Shown here in pieces: positions 7,786-16,867 of a stretch of DNA of 64,000 nt. The notes below the pieces were generated by a model. That model did not search any database. It was not told where the DNA came from and saw nothing but the letters and a program-made list of their open reading frames with translations. Position 1 is the first letter of the stretch. Each line of letters starts with the position of its first letter. A program made the position numbers and the translations under genes. Source of the DNA: Paenibacillus tianmuensis. Its GTDB lineage: Bacteria; Bacillota; Bacilli; Paenibacillales; NBRC-103111. Where the stretch lies: contig NZ_FMTT01000024.1 in assembly GCF_900100345.1 (NCBI RefSeq), forward strand, positions 1 to 64,000. The letters are read 5' to 3'.

Positions 7786-7804
7786 GATAATGAGAATCAT
7801 TATC
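7786..7804. promoter_or_regulatory. Near-perfect 19-bp Fur box
   Basis: GATAATGAGAATCATTATC is an almost ideal palindromic Fur box, 36 bases upstream of the start at 7841. It should make that gene strictly iron-repressed. Confidence 0.9.
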
Positions 7805-7840
7805 TATAATTCTTACACCCTGTCGAAGGAAGGTAACCTC

Positions 7841-8824
7841 ATGAAAGCGGCAAGAAAAGTCATTCATCTGTTCGTCATCGTCCTAAGCTTGGGAGCGCTG
7901 TTGGCTATGGCGGCATGCGGCGCACAAACCGCAGCTCCTCCCGCTTCCGCTGGACAAACCGCTGACTCGCCCGAAGCCAATGCGCCTGATACACGCAAGT
8001 ATACGGATTATAAAGGCAACGAAGTGCAAATTCCCGTGCAGCCGCAGCGCGTCATTTTTGCGGGAGAGACGTTCGGCGATTTGCTGGTTCTCGGTGTCGA
8101 CGCCGTCGGCGCGCAGTTGTCTTCGATCAAAGATCATGTCTTCGAAAACCGGGTGAAGTCTATCGAAGATGTCGGCTTCCCGATCAATCTGGAAAAGGTG
8201 CTGGAGCTGAAGCCCGACTTGATCCTTGTGGCCAGCACCGACACGAAGCAATACGAGCAGCTTTCCAAAGTCGCTCCTACCGTCATGTTCGATACGTTCG
8301 CCCCGTTGGACGAGCGTATTGCGGTGCTGGGGGATTTGCTCGGAAAGCAGCAGAAGGCCAAGCAGTGGCTTGCCGATTTCAACGCGAAAGCGGAGGCCAT
8401 GTGGAAGCAGCTCCGGGCGGACGGCATGAAGGACGGAGAAACCGCCTCGGTGTTTACGTATTATCCCGGCGACCGGCTGTTTGTCATGGCGCGCGCCGGG
8501 CTTCCGCAAATGCTGTATCATCCAAACGGGTTCAAGCCTACCCCGATGATTCAGGACGTGCTAAACGGCAGCAAAGGGTTCATGCATATCTCGCCGGAGC
8601 TTCTGCCGCAGTACGCCGGAGACCGGATTTTCATTCTCATTCCGGCCGCCGGTCTGGAGGATGCGCGCAAATCGACGGACGAATTGATGAAAAGTCGCAT
8701 ATGGCTTGATCTGCCTGCCGTCAAGAACGGCCGCGTCTATTCCATCGATATTTCAAAATCCGACAGCGACGCCTCGACGAGGGAATGGATGCTGGAGGAA
8801 CTGCCTAGAATGCTTCGCAAATAA
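7841..8824 (+). CDS. Iron-siderophore ABC transporter substrate-binding lipoprotein
   Basis: 327 residues. The ATG at 7841 has GAAGGAAGG upstream and opens a signal peptide ending ALLAMAACG (lipobox Cys26); an upstream in-frame extension crosses the Fur box and is rejected. The mature part is a two-lobe FecB/TroA-type binding protein: GNEVQIPVQPQRVIFAGET, LKPDLILVAS, APTVMFDTFAP, AGDRIFIL. It should hold a ferric siderophore outside the membrane. Its sequence is strikingly like the C-terminal half of the AraC fusion encoded next (GETFGDLL, DIGFP/DVGFP, KPDLI, FAPLD). No FecCD-type permease or ATPase is in the window. Confidence 0.88.
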   Translation: MKAARKVIHLFVIVLSLGALLAMAACGAQTAAPPASAGQTADSPEANAPDTRKYTDYKGNEVQIPVQPQRVIFAGETFGDLLVLGVDAVGAQLSSIKDHVFENRVKSIEDVGFPINLEKVLELKPDLILVASTDTKQYEQLSKVAPTVMFDTFAPLDERIAVLGDLLGKQQKAKQWLADFNAKAEAMWKQLRADGMKDGETASVFTYYPGDRLFVMARAGLPQMLYHPNGFKPTPMIQDVLNGSKGFMHISPELLPQYAGDRIFILIPAAGLEDARKSTDELMKSRIWLDLPAVKNGRVYSIDISKSDSDASTREWMLEELPRMLRK

Positions 8825-8909
8825 TTTACCAATTTATGCGGGAGGTTCCCGGAAGCTTTTCAAGCTGTTATTGAAAAGCTTCTTTGTTTTTTATACAATA
8901 GATTTTAAT

Positions 8910-8924
8910 TGATAATCATTCTCA
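8910..8924. promoter_or_regulatory. Fur-box-like site
   Basis: TGATAAT-C-ATTCTCA is a 7-1-7 inverted repeat with one mismatch to the consensus, 18 bases before the start region of the AraC fusion. Confidence 0.8.
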
Positions 8925-8941
8925 ACCACTGAAGGAGGAAT

Positions 8942-10609
8942 GTGCGATTGGGCTGCGAATCTGCGAACGCCTCTTCCCTGCGCTCTTTGTTGTTTCATCT
9001 GTCGGATATCGAGCGAATCCATCGGCCGGTCGGATGGAAATCCGGGAAACAAACGGCCGCTCACCATACGATGCTGATCTTTACCACCGGACAGGGCCGC
9101 TTGGATGCGGACGACAGCCGCTATCACTTCACTCCCGACAGGTGCTTCTTATTCGCTCCTGGGGCTTCGTATCGACTGGAGAACGAATATGACGACGCGC
9201 TCCGTTTCTACAAGATCACGTTTACGGCCGTTCGGATTGGGAGCTCTTCGCACGAAACGTTTGCCGGAGAGCTTTTTCCGGAGCGCCGCGAGCTGACCGC
9301 GTATCCGTTCTCCCGGCTAGTCCGGTTAACGGAAGAGCTGTACGCCGGCCGGCCCGACCCATGCGATATCGCTTGGTTCAAGCAGCAACTGCGGTTTCAG
9401 GAGTTGCTGGGCTTTGTCATCGAGCACAATCTCCATTCGGAGCGGCCGCTCAGTCCGACGCAAGCGGTCGAAAGCACGGTCCGGTACATACAGAACCATT
9501 ACATGGATAACATCACCGTCAAGCAGCTAGCCAGTCAGGCGCAAGTGCCGCACTGGCAGTACACCCCGATTTTCCAAGAGCTGACCGGCAGGAAGCCGCT
9601 CGATTATTTGACCGAGCTGCGGATTAACCGCTCCAAGCAATTGCTGCTGGCTTCGACAGCTCCCTTAAGGGAAATTGCCCAACAAGTCGGCTTTCGGGAC
9701 GAGTACTACTTTAACCGCCGCTTTCGTCAAACGACGGGCATCGCGCCGAAGCAGTATGCCCGTCTGGCGAGCCGTACCGTTCTGGTCAGGGATTGGACGG
9801 GGCACGAGGTCGAAATCCCCGAGCAACCGGAGCGGATCATTTATTACGGGGAAACGTTCGGGGATCTGCTGGCGCTAGGCGTTAAAGCGATTGGCGGCGG
9901 CATTTCATTTTATAAGCAATCCTTATTCAAGAGCAAGCTGCGGGACGTACACGACATTGGCTTTCCGATGAGGACAGAGGTCCTTGCGGCGCTGAAACCG
10001 GATTTGATCATCTTGGCCAGCTCCGACGAAGCGCAGTATGCCCGCATTTCCAAGATCGCTCCCACGCTGACGTTTAATTCGTTTGCGCCGCTCGATCATC
10101 GTTTGCGCACGCTCGGCCGTTGGCTCGGGAAAACGCGCGAGGCGGAGCGGTGGCTGAAAGTCTACAACGCCAAAGCGGCCGCCATGTGGCAGCAGCTTCG
10201 CTCCACGATTGAACCGGGGGAAACGGCCTCCGTGTTTATTTACGATCATGGCAAGCGCTTATTTGTCATGGGAGCCGTCGGTCTTTCGTCGGCGCTTTAT
10301 CACCCTTACGGCTTTCGGCCTGCCGGACACATTCAGGAAGTGCTGAATGCGGGACAAGGATTTACGGAAATATCTGAGGCCAGCCTGCCCGCGTATGCCG
10401 GGGACCGTATTTTCATGCTGCTTCCCGCTAGCCCCGAGTCGGTACAAGCAGCGGAGAAGCTGATGAGCAGCCCGCTTTGGCGCTGCCTGCCCGCCGTTCG
10501 GAACGACCGCGTCCATCTGGTGGATGCGGCGCAGTGGAACTTCGGCGACGCCTTCACCAGAGCGAAGCTGCTTGAAGCGCTGCCCCGCTGGCTTACCAAA
10601 ACCTCGTAG
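8942..10609 (+). CDS. AraC-type regulator fused to a siderophore-binding domain (Btr-like)
   Basis: About 555 residues. The N-terminal cupin-like part (about 35-130) is followed by two AraC helix-turn-helix motifs (about 175-275: ITVKQLASQAQVPHW and LREIAQQVGFRDEYYFNRRF), then a periplasmic-binding-protein domain without a signal peptide (about 285-550). This is the layout of Btr (YbbB) of B. subtilis, which senses ferric bacillibactin and activates its uptake genes. The binding domain closely resembles the lipoprotein at 7841, so it probably senses the same siderophore in the cytosol. GTG 8942 is close to the RBS; TTG 8948 is better spaced from AAGGAGG. A Fur-box-like site lies upstream. Confidence 0.88.
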   Translation: MRLGCESANASSLRSLLFHLSDIERIHRPVGWKSGKQTAAHHTMLIFTTGQGRLDADDSRYHFTPDRCFLFAPGASYRLENEYDDALRFYKITFTAVRIGSSSHETFAGELFPERRELTAYPFSRLVRLTEELYAGRPDPCDIAWFKQQLRFQELLGFVIEHNLHSERPLSPTQAVESTVRYIQNHYMDNITVKQLASQAQVPHWQYTPIFQELTGRKPLDYLTELRINRSKQLLLASTAPLREIAQQVGFRDEYYFNRRFRQTTGIAPKQYARLASRTVLVRDWTGHEVEIPEQPERIIYYGETFGDLLALGVKAIGGGISFYKQSLFKSKLRDVHDIGFPMRTEVLAALKPDLIILASSDEAQYARISKIAPTLTFNSFAPLDHRLRTLGRWLGKTREAERWLKVYNAKAAAMWQQLRSTIEPGETASVFIYDHGKRLFVMGAVGLSSALYHPYGFRPAGHIQEVLNAGQGFTEISEASLPAYAGDRIFMLLPASPESVQAAEKLMSSPLWRCLPAVRNDRVHLVDAAQWNFGDAFTRAKLLEALPRWLTKTS

Positions 10610-10659
10610 GATCGGGCAGACGTAAGTGGATTATCGATGCCGGGCATTCAAAACAAAAA

Positions 10660-10701
10660 AGCGGCGGTACGGAGCGAAAATCAAGCTCCGAACTGCCGCT
10701 T
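10660..10701 (-). terminator. Terminator of the AraC/PchR-like gene
   Basis: AGCGGCGGT-CGGAGC pairs with GCTCCG-ACTGCCGCT. The T run follows on the minus strand, about 115 bases past the stop at 10817. Confidence 0.75.
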
Positions 10702-10816
10702 CCTCATTATAATGCTCCCGTCGTGTGCTTAATGACCACGTCGATCATACGTTCCCAATCGTCGTTTCTGGTTTACATAATAAATGATGTGAACTGAACA
10801 CCGCCGCCAAGGTGCG

Positions 10817-11782
10817 TTAATGTGCGGCATCTCTGACATAGTCGCTTGGATTCACGCCATACGTCTTCTTGAATAAGGCCGCAAAATGGCTGAAATTATT
10901 ATAGCCTACCAGAGACGCGGCTTGACTGACGTTCAGCGAGCCTTTTTCCAGCAGCAGCCTGGCTTTCTCCATCCGCTGCTGGCGGACGAATTCGAAGACG
11001 GTCATCCCGAACACTTCCTTAAAGCCGATCTTCAGTTTGTAGTCGTTGAGGCTGATTTTGCGCGATAAGGCAAGCAGGCTGGGCGGCTGAGCCAGCGTCT
11101 GCAGCAAAATATCTCTGGCGCTGTAGATCTTGTCGATATCTTCCGTTTTCAAGCTGGAGCCTTTCCTTGCACGGCCGTCGTTCGCTTCGTAAATAAACGA
11201 CGCCAGCAGTTCGAGGCACTTTCCTTCCAGAAAAAGCCGCTTAGCCGAGCCGCTGTACGGGCAGCTCTGCAGCTGCTGCACCAGAACTTGAAGCTTGGGA
11301 CCGATCAAATCTTCAAAGCAGAAGAAAGACTTCTCCATCCTGACACCCAATTCTTGAAAAAGGGGCTGCCAGAGCCGGGCGTCCATACGCAGCTCTGCTT
11401 GCACGATCCGTTTATTTTTTCTGTGTTCCATATGGATACGGACATCGTTAAAGTAAACAAGCTGCGCGGAGCCGGACTCGTTCGATATTTCCCTCTGCTG
11501 CCCTTCAGCGGACCAGCAGCCGCTGCCCTCGATATTCAGCGCAAGTTCCAGATGCGGATACCGAACGCCCATATCGAAGGTAACGTCCTCTCGCCAGATC
11601 ATATCGCTCAACTGCAGCTCCATGCCGTCCCGAAGCTGGATGAAGCTAAATTGCCCTTCGCCGTATTCCGGCGCGAGCTTGCCCGTCTGCTCGTACGGCT
11701 CCTTCTGCGGAACGGCGTTCAAATAGCCGCATACGTTCGTTGTCATATCGTGAAGCTCGGCAAACTCGGCCTGAATGTTCAT
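10817..11782 (-). CDS. AraC family regulator (PchR/YbtA-like)
   Basis: 321 residues. The N-terminal part has the GxGxWSAEGQQ and LVYFNDVRIHMEHRKN pattern seen in PchR-type sensors. The C-terminal 100 residues hold the AraC domain: LLALSRKISLNDYKLKIGFKEVFGMTV and the signature VSQAASLVGYNNFSHFAALF. PchR and YbtA bind a ferric siderophore and activate uptake genes. A Fur-box-like site lies upstream. It is encoded right after an IrtAB/YbtPQ-like ABC pair on the same strand but has its own terminator and Fur site, so it is probably a separate iron-repressed unit controlling that pair. Confidence 0.85.
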   Translation of the reverse strand: MNIQAEFAELHDMTTNVCGYLNAVPQKEPYEQTGKLAPEYGEGQFSFIQLRDGMELQLSDMIWREDVTFDMGVRYPHLELALNIEGSGCWSAEGQQREISNESGSAQLVYFNDVRIHMEHRKNKRIVQAELRMDARLWQPLFQELGVRMEKSFFCFEDLIGPKLQVLVQQLQSCPYSGSAKRLFLEGKCLELLASFIYEANDGRARKGSSLKTEDIDKIYSARDILLQTLAQPPSLLALSRKISLNDYKLKIGFKEVFGMTVFEFVRQQRMEKARLLLEKGSLNVSQAASLVGYNNFSHFAALFKKTYGVNPSDYVRDAAH

Positions 11783-11839
11783 CGGTTCCCCCTGGCGAAT
11801 CTCTACAATGACACAGGATCACACTTGCGTATGTGACAT

Positions 11840-11854
11840 TGATAATCATTTTCA
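11840..11854. promoter_or_regulatory. Fur-box-like site
   Basis: TGATAAT-C-ATTTTCA, a 7-1-7 repeat with one mismatch, 58 bases upstream of the AraC gene at 11782. Confidence 0.75.
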
Positions 11855-11892
11855 TCAAAATACAGTATATCATAACCCACATACGATTCAAC

Positions 11893-11922
11893 AAAAAAAA
11901 AATCCAGCACAAGGCTGGATTA
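11893..11922 (-). terminator. Terminator of the ABC pair
   Basis: On the minus strand AATCCAGCC-TTGT-GCTGGATT is followed by ten T residues. It lies 50 bases past the stop at 11972. Confidence 0.85.
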
Positions 11923-11971
11923 GAGATTGCAAAGAGTGGCCGGTCACCGACTGCGGATGCTACGTTGCCGA

Positions 11972-13708
11972 TCAAGAAGAAATACTCCAGCCTCCGGTTT
12001 GCTGCTGCAAATTCCAGAGCCGGGCGTATAAACCTTCGCGCTGCAGCAGGTCGTTATGCCGCCCCTGCTCGACCACGCGGCCGCCGTCTAGAACGATGAT
12101 GTTGTCGGCATTCTTTATCGTTTTCAGACGATGCGCGATGACAATGACTGTCCTTCGTTGAACCAGATGATCGATCGCGCGCTGAATCTCTACCTCGTTT
12201 TCCGGGTCCAAGGAAGCCGTCGCCTCGTCCAGCAGGACGATCGGCGCGTTCTTCAGAATCGCCCGCGCGATGGAAATCCGTTGCTTTTCCCCGCCAGATA
12301 ACGTGCTGCCTCCCTCGCCCACCATCGTATCGTAGCCTTGCGGCAGCTTCATGATAAACTCGTGGCAGCAAGCCAGCTGGGCCGCTTCCTCCACCTCCAG
12401 CTGTGTCGCGCCGATCCGCCCGAAGCGGATATTGTTTCCGATCGTATCCTGGAACAGATAGACGTCCTGAAACACCATCGACACCTTGCGGAGCAGTGCT
12501 TCCGGGTCCATGCTCCGCATATCCTGCCCTCCGAGCAGCACCGTTCCTTCGACAGGATCGTAGAAGCGTGCTGCCAGCCGAAGAAGCGTGCTCTTTCCGC
12601 TTCCCGACGGGCCGACCAGCGCGGTGAACGAACCGGCAGGCATCCGGACGCTGATGTTTTTGAGCGTGGATTGCTCGTTGTAACCGAAGGTGACCTGCCG
12701 CAGCTCAACGTCGTGCTCTTCGGGAGGAAGCTCGCTACCCGTCATGCCAGATTCTTTCAGCAATTGGACGATACGTTCGCCGGCCTGCTCGTGATAGCGG
12801 AACTCTGCATAGTTCACAAGCGCGGTCGTGAGAGGATCGAAAATCCGCGTTCCGATGAGCAAAAACGTCACAAACGTCATCACGTCAAGCTTGCCGCCCA
12901 GCAGCAGATGAACCCCTACGATCACCATCAGGGTCAGCCCGGCGCGAATAAGAGCGATGGCGCTCAGCACGATCGGTCCAAGCAGCCCTTCGATCCGGAT
13001 GCTGTGCCGCATCAGTTCCTTGAACGATTTTTCCAGCCGGACGAATCGCTCGCCCGTGATATTGTAAGCTTTAATGACCCGGATGCCATTCAAATATTCC
13101 TGAAGACGGTTTGCGGCGTCAATCTTGGCCCGCATATGGTTCGCCCCCAGCCTCCGCTGAATGCGGGAGGTGAGCAGAACCAGAACGACCGCCACCGGAA
13201 AAGCGGCAAACATGGCGGCCGCCATGCGCCAGTCCAGAATGGAGAGCCCGGCAAGGGCCAGCACCGGCATGACCAAAGCGCCGAGCATCTGCGGTACGAG
13301 ATGCGAGAGGCCGTGCTCCACCAGCGTAAAATCGCCCATCATCATATTCGCCAAATCGCCGGGGTCGCGTCGGTTCAAGTAGCCGAGGGAAAGCTTCCGC
13401 AAATGCTCAGCCAGTTGAGCGCGCCCTTCGGCCGCCGTCTCATAAGCGCCCCGGAACTGGGTGCGGTATGCCGGCATTTCGCAGAAGAACAAAACAATCA
13501 GCGCAGCCGCCATGCCTCCGCACACCCACCAAAGCCCCGTTACATCCAGCGGCGCGCCCGGATGAACGAACGGCTCGAAGATCAGCCTCGCGCCTACGAC
13601 CAGCAAAGCAAAAGGCGCAACCGCCATCAGGTTGGCGAGCGTCGTATACATTACCGGCTTGATCAGCTTTTTCGGCTGGCCCGCCGTAATGTTATGAAGC
13701 ATACTCAT
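11972..13708 (-). CDS. Siderophore ABC half transporter, IrtB/YbtQ-like
   Basis: 578 residues from the ATG at 13708, which overlaps the stop of the preceding gene (ATGA); an upstream extension inside that gene is unlikely. Exporter-type membrane domain (1-310) then ATPase with GPSGSGKST (about 366-374), LSGGEKQR and VLLDEATASLD. It pairs with the next gene as a heterodimer, as IrtA/IrtB of mycobacteria and YbtP/YbtQ of Yersinia do; these are exporter-fold proteins that import ferric siderophores. The assignment rests on the pairing, the Fur-type control and the neighbouring PchR-like regulator. Export of a siderophore is the alternative. Confidence 0.8.
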   Translation of the reverse strand: MSMLHNITAGQPKKLIKPVMYTTLANLMAVAPFALLVVGARLIFEPFVHPGAPLDVTGLWWVCGGMAAALIVLFFCEMPAYRTQFRGAYETAAEGRAQLAEHLRKLSLGYLNRRDPGDLANMMMGDFTLVEHGLSHLVPQMLGALVMPVLALAGLSILDWRMAAAMFAAFPVAVVLVLLTSRIQRRLGANHMRAKIDAANRLQEYLNGIRVIKAYNITGERFVRLEKSFKELMRHSIRIEGLLGPIVLSAIALIRAGLTLMVIVGVHLLLGGKLDVMTFVTFLLIGTRIFDPLTTALVNYAEFRYHEQAGERIVQLLKESGMTGSELPPEEHDVELRQVTFGYNEQSTLKNISVRMPAGSFTALVGPSGSGKSTLLRLAARFYDPVEGTVLLGGQDMRSMDPEALLRKVSMVFQDVYLFQDTIGNNIRFGRIGATQLEVEEAAQLACCHEFIMKLPQGYDTMVGEGGSTLSGGEKQRISIARAILKNAPIVLLDEATASLDPENEVEIQRAIDHLVQRRTVIVIAHRLKTIKNADNIIVLDGGRVVEQGRHNDLLQREGLYARLWNLQQQTGGWSISS

Positions 13709-15510
13709 GCCCTCACTCCTCCCGTCTCGATCTGCCATTGTCCCGCATCCGTGTACGCCTTCCACATTCTGGCATACAAGCCGTTCGCGGCAACGAGTCC
13801 GTCATGCGTTCCCCGCTCTTCGAGCCGCCCGGCGTTCAGCACGATAATTTGATCGGCATCCCGGATCGAAGAAAGCCGATGCGCGATCACGATAACCGTT
13901 TTTCCCTTCATCAGCTGCTTAAGCGCCAGCTGCATCTCATGCTCGTTCTCAGGATCGGCGAAGGCGGTCGCCTCATCCAGCACCAGAATGGGGGCATCCT
14001 TCAAAATCGCCCGGGCCACCGCAATCCGCTGCTCCTCGCCGCCCGACAAGTACACGCCGCCTTCCCCGATCAATGTATCGTAGCCTTGGGGCAGCCTGCC
14101 GATAAACTCATGGCACTGGGCCGCCTTCGCTGCGGCGTACACTTCCTCCGGCGACGCTTCGGGCCGCCCGACGGCGATATTGTTATAAAGCGTGTCGTAG
14201 AACAAGAACGTTTCCTGAAAAACAAAAGCAACGGTGTTCATCAGATCGGCCGAGGCCATCTCGCGGATGTCTACGCCGCCGATGCGGATGCTTCCTTGGC
14301 TTACGTCCCAGAACCGGGGAATGAGATTGGCGACAGTGGACTTGCCGGAGCCTGACGGGCCGACCAGCGCCGTTACCTTGCCCTGCCGCGCGTTGAACGA
14401 AATATCGGACAGCGCTTCGATTCGGGAAGATCTGCCTTCCGCCCCATAGGAGAAGGAGACGTTATGGAACGTCAAATCGTACGCGTCCGGCTTTTTCAGA
14501 GCTTCCGGCTCCCGTACCGGCTCCTCCGCCAAAATACGGTCGATCCGCTCGACCCCCTCGTTAATATTGCGGAGCGAGGAGCTGATATTCATAATTTTGA
14601 ACATGGGGGCGGAGATGCCCGGAGCCATGATCAGAAAGAACAGCAGAACCGAGGCGAACGCCACGCTCCCCGGGTCCCGGGCCAGCAGATAGACGCCGAC
14701 CGGCAGTATAAACGCCGCAAACGAGCTGAGAATGACTTTAAAAATGAGATACCCGTTCTGAAATTGGTCCGTATATTTGACGCAATAATCGCGGTAGCGG
14801 ATCATGTCGTCGTAAAACCTGCGAAACGAATGGACCGTCTGCCCGAACACCTTCACCGCCGGCATCCCGCGCACGTATTGAACCGCCGAGCCGCTCATCC
14901 GTTCCAAAGAATCGTGGTACATTTTGACGTGCTCCTTGCCATTTTCTCCCGTCGAGAACAGAATCTGCGCGATGAAAGCGGCTGCAATAGGAACGAGGCA
15001 AGCCAGCGCCAGCCATACGTTCAAGGCGAACATTGCGACGATCATCACAAGGGTCGTCACTGCCACATGAATGAGATCCGGGAGCTGATGCGCCACAAAG
15101 GTCTCTACTTTTTCCACGTTTTGCTCCAGCGTCTTCTTCACGGCACCGGTCGAGGTGCCGTTCAGCCAGCCCAGCGGCAGCCGTCCGATATGGTTGGACA
15201 GCTTGACGCGCAGACCGTACAAAATCCGGAAGGCCGCCATATGGGAGAACATCCCTCCTCCATACATCAGCAGCAGGCTTCCCAGCTGCCCTAGCAGCGC
15301 AACGATCCCCCAACGGATCATCCAAGACCCGTCGGCGGAAGCCGGATTCGTCGCATGCTCCAACAGCTCGCGGATAATAAAATATACCGATACGTAAGGA
15401 ATCAGCATGCAGACCGCGCTCAGTGCCGACAAAATGCCGGAAACGATCAGCAGACCGCGCTTCTCGCCCGCAATCTCGAGCAGTCTTGCGATTCCGTTTT
15501 TTTGGTTCAC
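13705..15510 (-). CDS. Siderophore ABC half transporter, IrtA/YbtP-like
   Basis: 601 residues from GTG 15510, which has AGGGGAGGG upstream; a longer frame from 15558 would run through the Fur site and is rejected. Six-helix exporter domain (LSALSAVCMLIPYVSVYFII first helix), then ATPase with [17 protein letters not shown] (Glu in place of the usual Gln/Lys) and LVLDEATAFADPENE. The Walker B region has AFADPE where TSALDxE is typical, as in the IrtA/YbtP branch to my knowledge. It is the first gene of a two-gene operon and is translationally coupled to its partner. Confidence 0.8.
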   Translation of the reverse strand: MNQKNGIARLLEIAGEKRGLLIVSGILSALSAVCMLIPYVSVYFIIRELLEHATNPASADGSWMIRWGIVALLGQLGSLLLMYGGGMFSHMAAFRILYGLRVKLSNHIGRLPLGWLNGTSTGAVKKTLEQNVEKVETFVAHQLPDLIHVAVTTLVMIVAMFALNVWLALACLVPIAAAFIAQILFSTGENGKEHVKMYHDSLERMSGSAVQYVRGMPAVKVFGQTVHSFRRFYDDMIRYRDYCVKYTDQFQNGYLIFKVILSSFAAFILPVGVYLLARDPGSVAFASVLLFFLIMAPGISAPMFKIMNISSSLRNINEGVERIDRILAEEPVREPEALKKPDAYDLTFHNVSFSYGAEGRSSRIEALSDISFNARQGKVTALVGPSGSGKSTVANLIPRFWDVSQGSIRIGGVDIREMASADLMNTVAFVFQETFLFYDTLYNNIAVGRPEASPEEVYAAAKAAQCHEFIGRLPQGYDTLIGEGGVYLSGGEEQRIAVARAILKDAPILVLDEATAFADPENEHEMQLALKQLMKGKTVIVIAHRLSSIRDADQIIVLNAGRLEERGTHDGLVAANGLYARMWKAYTDAGQWQIETGGVRA

Positions 15511-15542
15511 ATGTATCCCTCCCCTTCGTTGAACCCATTCAT

Positions 15543-15557
15543 TGATAAACATTATCA
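15543..15557. promoter_or_regulatory. Fur-box-like site
   Basis: TGATAAA-C-ATTATCA, a 7-1-7 inverted repeat with one mismatch, 33 bases upstream of the GTG at 15510. Confidence 0.85.
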
Positions 15558-15637
15558 CCTGGGCTTTTCTTTGTCTCCCGGAGGACGGATTATTTATGCG
15601 GTTCTACGGATAAATCGCAAGCCCCCCCCTTATCGCC

Positions 15638-16798
15638 TCAAGCGGATTGATCTATGTTTTCGCCAGGCGCCTTGGATTCCCTGAAAAACCATTTCATCAT
15701 CGGAGGCGTCACGAGGGTCGTCACCAAGACAACGACAATGAGGACGGCGAACATCTCTTTGCTCAGTAAACCTGCGTCCAGGCCCATGGCGGCGATGATC
15801 AGCGCGACTTCGCCCCGCGATACCATGGCTGCCCCGATCCCCAAGGAAGGTCTCCAGGAAAAGCCGGCAAATTTCGCTCCCAGCGCCGAGCCGACCAGCT
15901 TCGTGAGGATCGCTAGAAAGCTTAATACGACGATCAAGCCAAGATTGCCGGCAATTCCTGTGAACTCCGCCGTCACGCCGATGGAAGTAAAGAACACCGG
16001 AACGAAGATCGAGTAGCCGATCGTTTCGACCTTCTCGAACACCTCGTGCTTATATTTCGTGACGCTGATCGCCACACCGGCTATATAAGCTCCGATAATG
16101 GCGGCAATCCCTGCATATTCGGCCAAGTAGGCGTAAGCAAAGCAGATGATGAGAGCGGCCGATATGACCGCTTCGGTCACACGAAGAGGCGCGAACTTTT
16201 TCAGCACCCATGGAACGACCTTCCAAGCCATGAGAATCGCCCCGGCGAAAAAGATTACTTTTTTCAGGACAACGACACCCAGATTCACGTCTCCCCCTGC
16301 AAAGCTCATCACAAACGCCAGCGCAATGATAACCAGTACGTCATCAATGACCGCGGCGCCCAGAATCGTCGCCCCCGCCCGGGACTTCAGCTTTCCCATT
16401 TCCTTCAGCGCCTGCACCGAAATGCTGACGCTGGTGGCCGACAGCAGCAATCCCAGGAATACGGCCTGGATCGTTGGTAGCCCCATGACTTGCCCAGCCA
16501 AAAACCCTGCGACCAGCGGCACGACAATCCCCGCGACTCCCACATAAGCGGAAGGCTTCCCTGTATGCTTGAATTCCTCGACATCAGTTTCCAGTCCGGC
16601 AATAAACATCAGCAGAATCACGCCGATTTGACTGATTTCCGTTAAAATGTCGGTATTCGTGACGAGTCCGAGCACCGTCGGTCCCAAGACGATCCCGATC
16701 AGCAGCTTCCCGAGCACGGAAGGCTGTCCTAATTTAACGCTGAGGTCTCCTGCAATTTTGGAAGCAAGTAAAATGATAGCCAGTTGAAAAATAAGCAT
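15638..16798 (-). CDS. CPA2 cation:proton antiporter (KefB/NapA-like)
   Basis: About 386 residues with roughly 12 membrane helices. Motifs of the family are IGIVLGPTVLG near residue 35, GLETDVEEF near 70, LGAAVIDDVLVIIALAF with the ion-binding paired Asp (VIDDV), and MVSRGEVALI late in the protein. It exchanges Na+ or K+ for protons across the cell membrane. No cytosolic RCK/TrkA-N domain is attached. I chose ATG 16798, preceded by AAGGGG; ATG 16828 is in frame and possible. It is a single-gene unit between the iron island and the catabolic operon. Confidence 0.85.
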   Translation of the reverse strand: MLIFQLAIILLASKIAGDLSVKLGQPSVLGKLLIGIVLGPTVLGLVTNTDILTEISQIGVILLMFIAGLETDVEEFKHTGKPSAYVGVAGIVVPLVAGFLAGQVMGLPTIQAVFLGLLLSATSVSISVQALKEMGKLKSRAGATILGAAVIDDVLVIIALAFVMSFAGGDVNLGVVVLKKVIFFAGAILMAWKVVPWVLKKFAPLRVTEAVISAALIICFAYAYLAEYAGIAAIIGAYIAGVAISVTKYKHEVFEKVETIGYSIFVPVFFTSIGVTAEFTGIAGNLGLIVVLSFLAILTKLVGSALGAKFAGFSWRPSLGIGAAMVSRGEVALIIAAMGLDAGLLSKEMFAVLIVVVLVTTLVTPPMMKWFFRESKAPGENIDQSA

Positions 16799-16867
16799 TA
16801 TGACCGACCGCCCCTTCTGTTTGTTCATCGTGCTTATCCTGTGGGTATTCAGGTAAAAACATACAAA

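Noticed and set aside
7613-7840. N-terminal extension of the siderophore-binding protein up to 7613
   Set aside because: It would place the Fur box inside the gene and bury the signal peptide; ATG 7841 has the RBS and lipobox.
12338-13852. A 504-codon open frame opposite the two IrtAB-like genes
   Set aside because: It spans the junction of two real coupled genes and has shadow-frame composition.
14738-15538. A 266-codon minus-strand frame overlapping the IrtA-like gene in another frame
   Set aside because: It lies within the coding region of an intact ABC protein and shows no domain.
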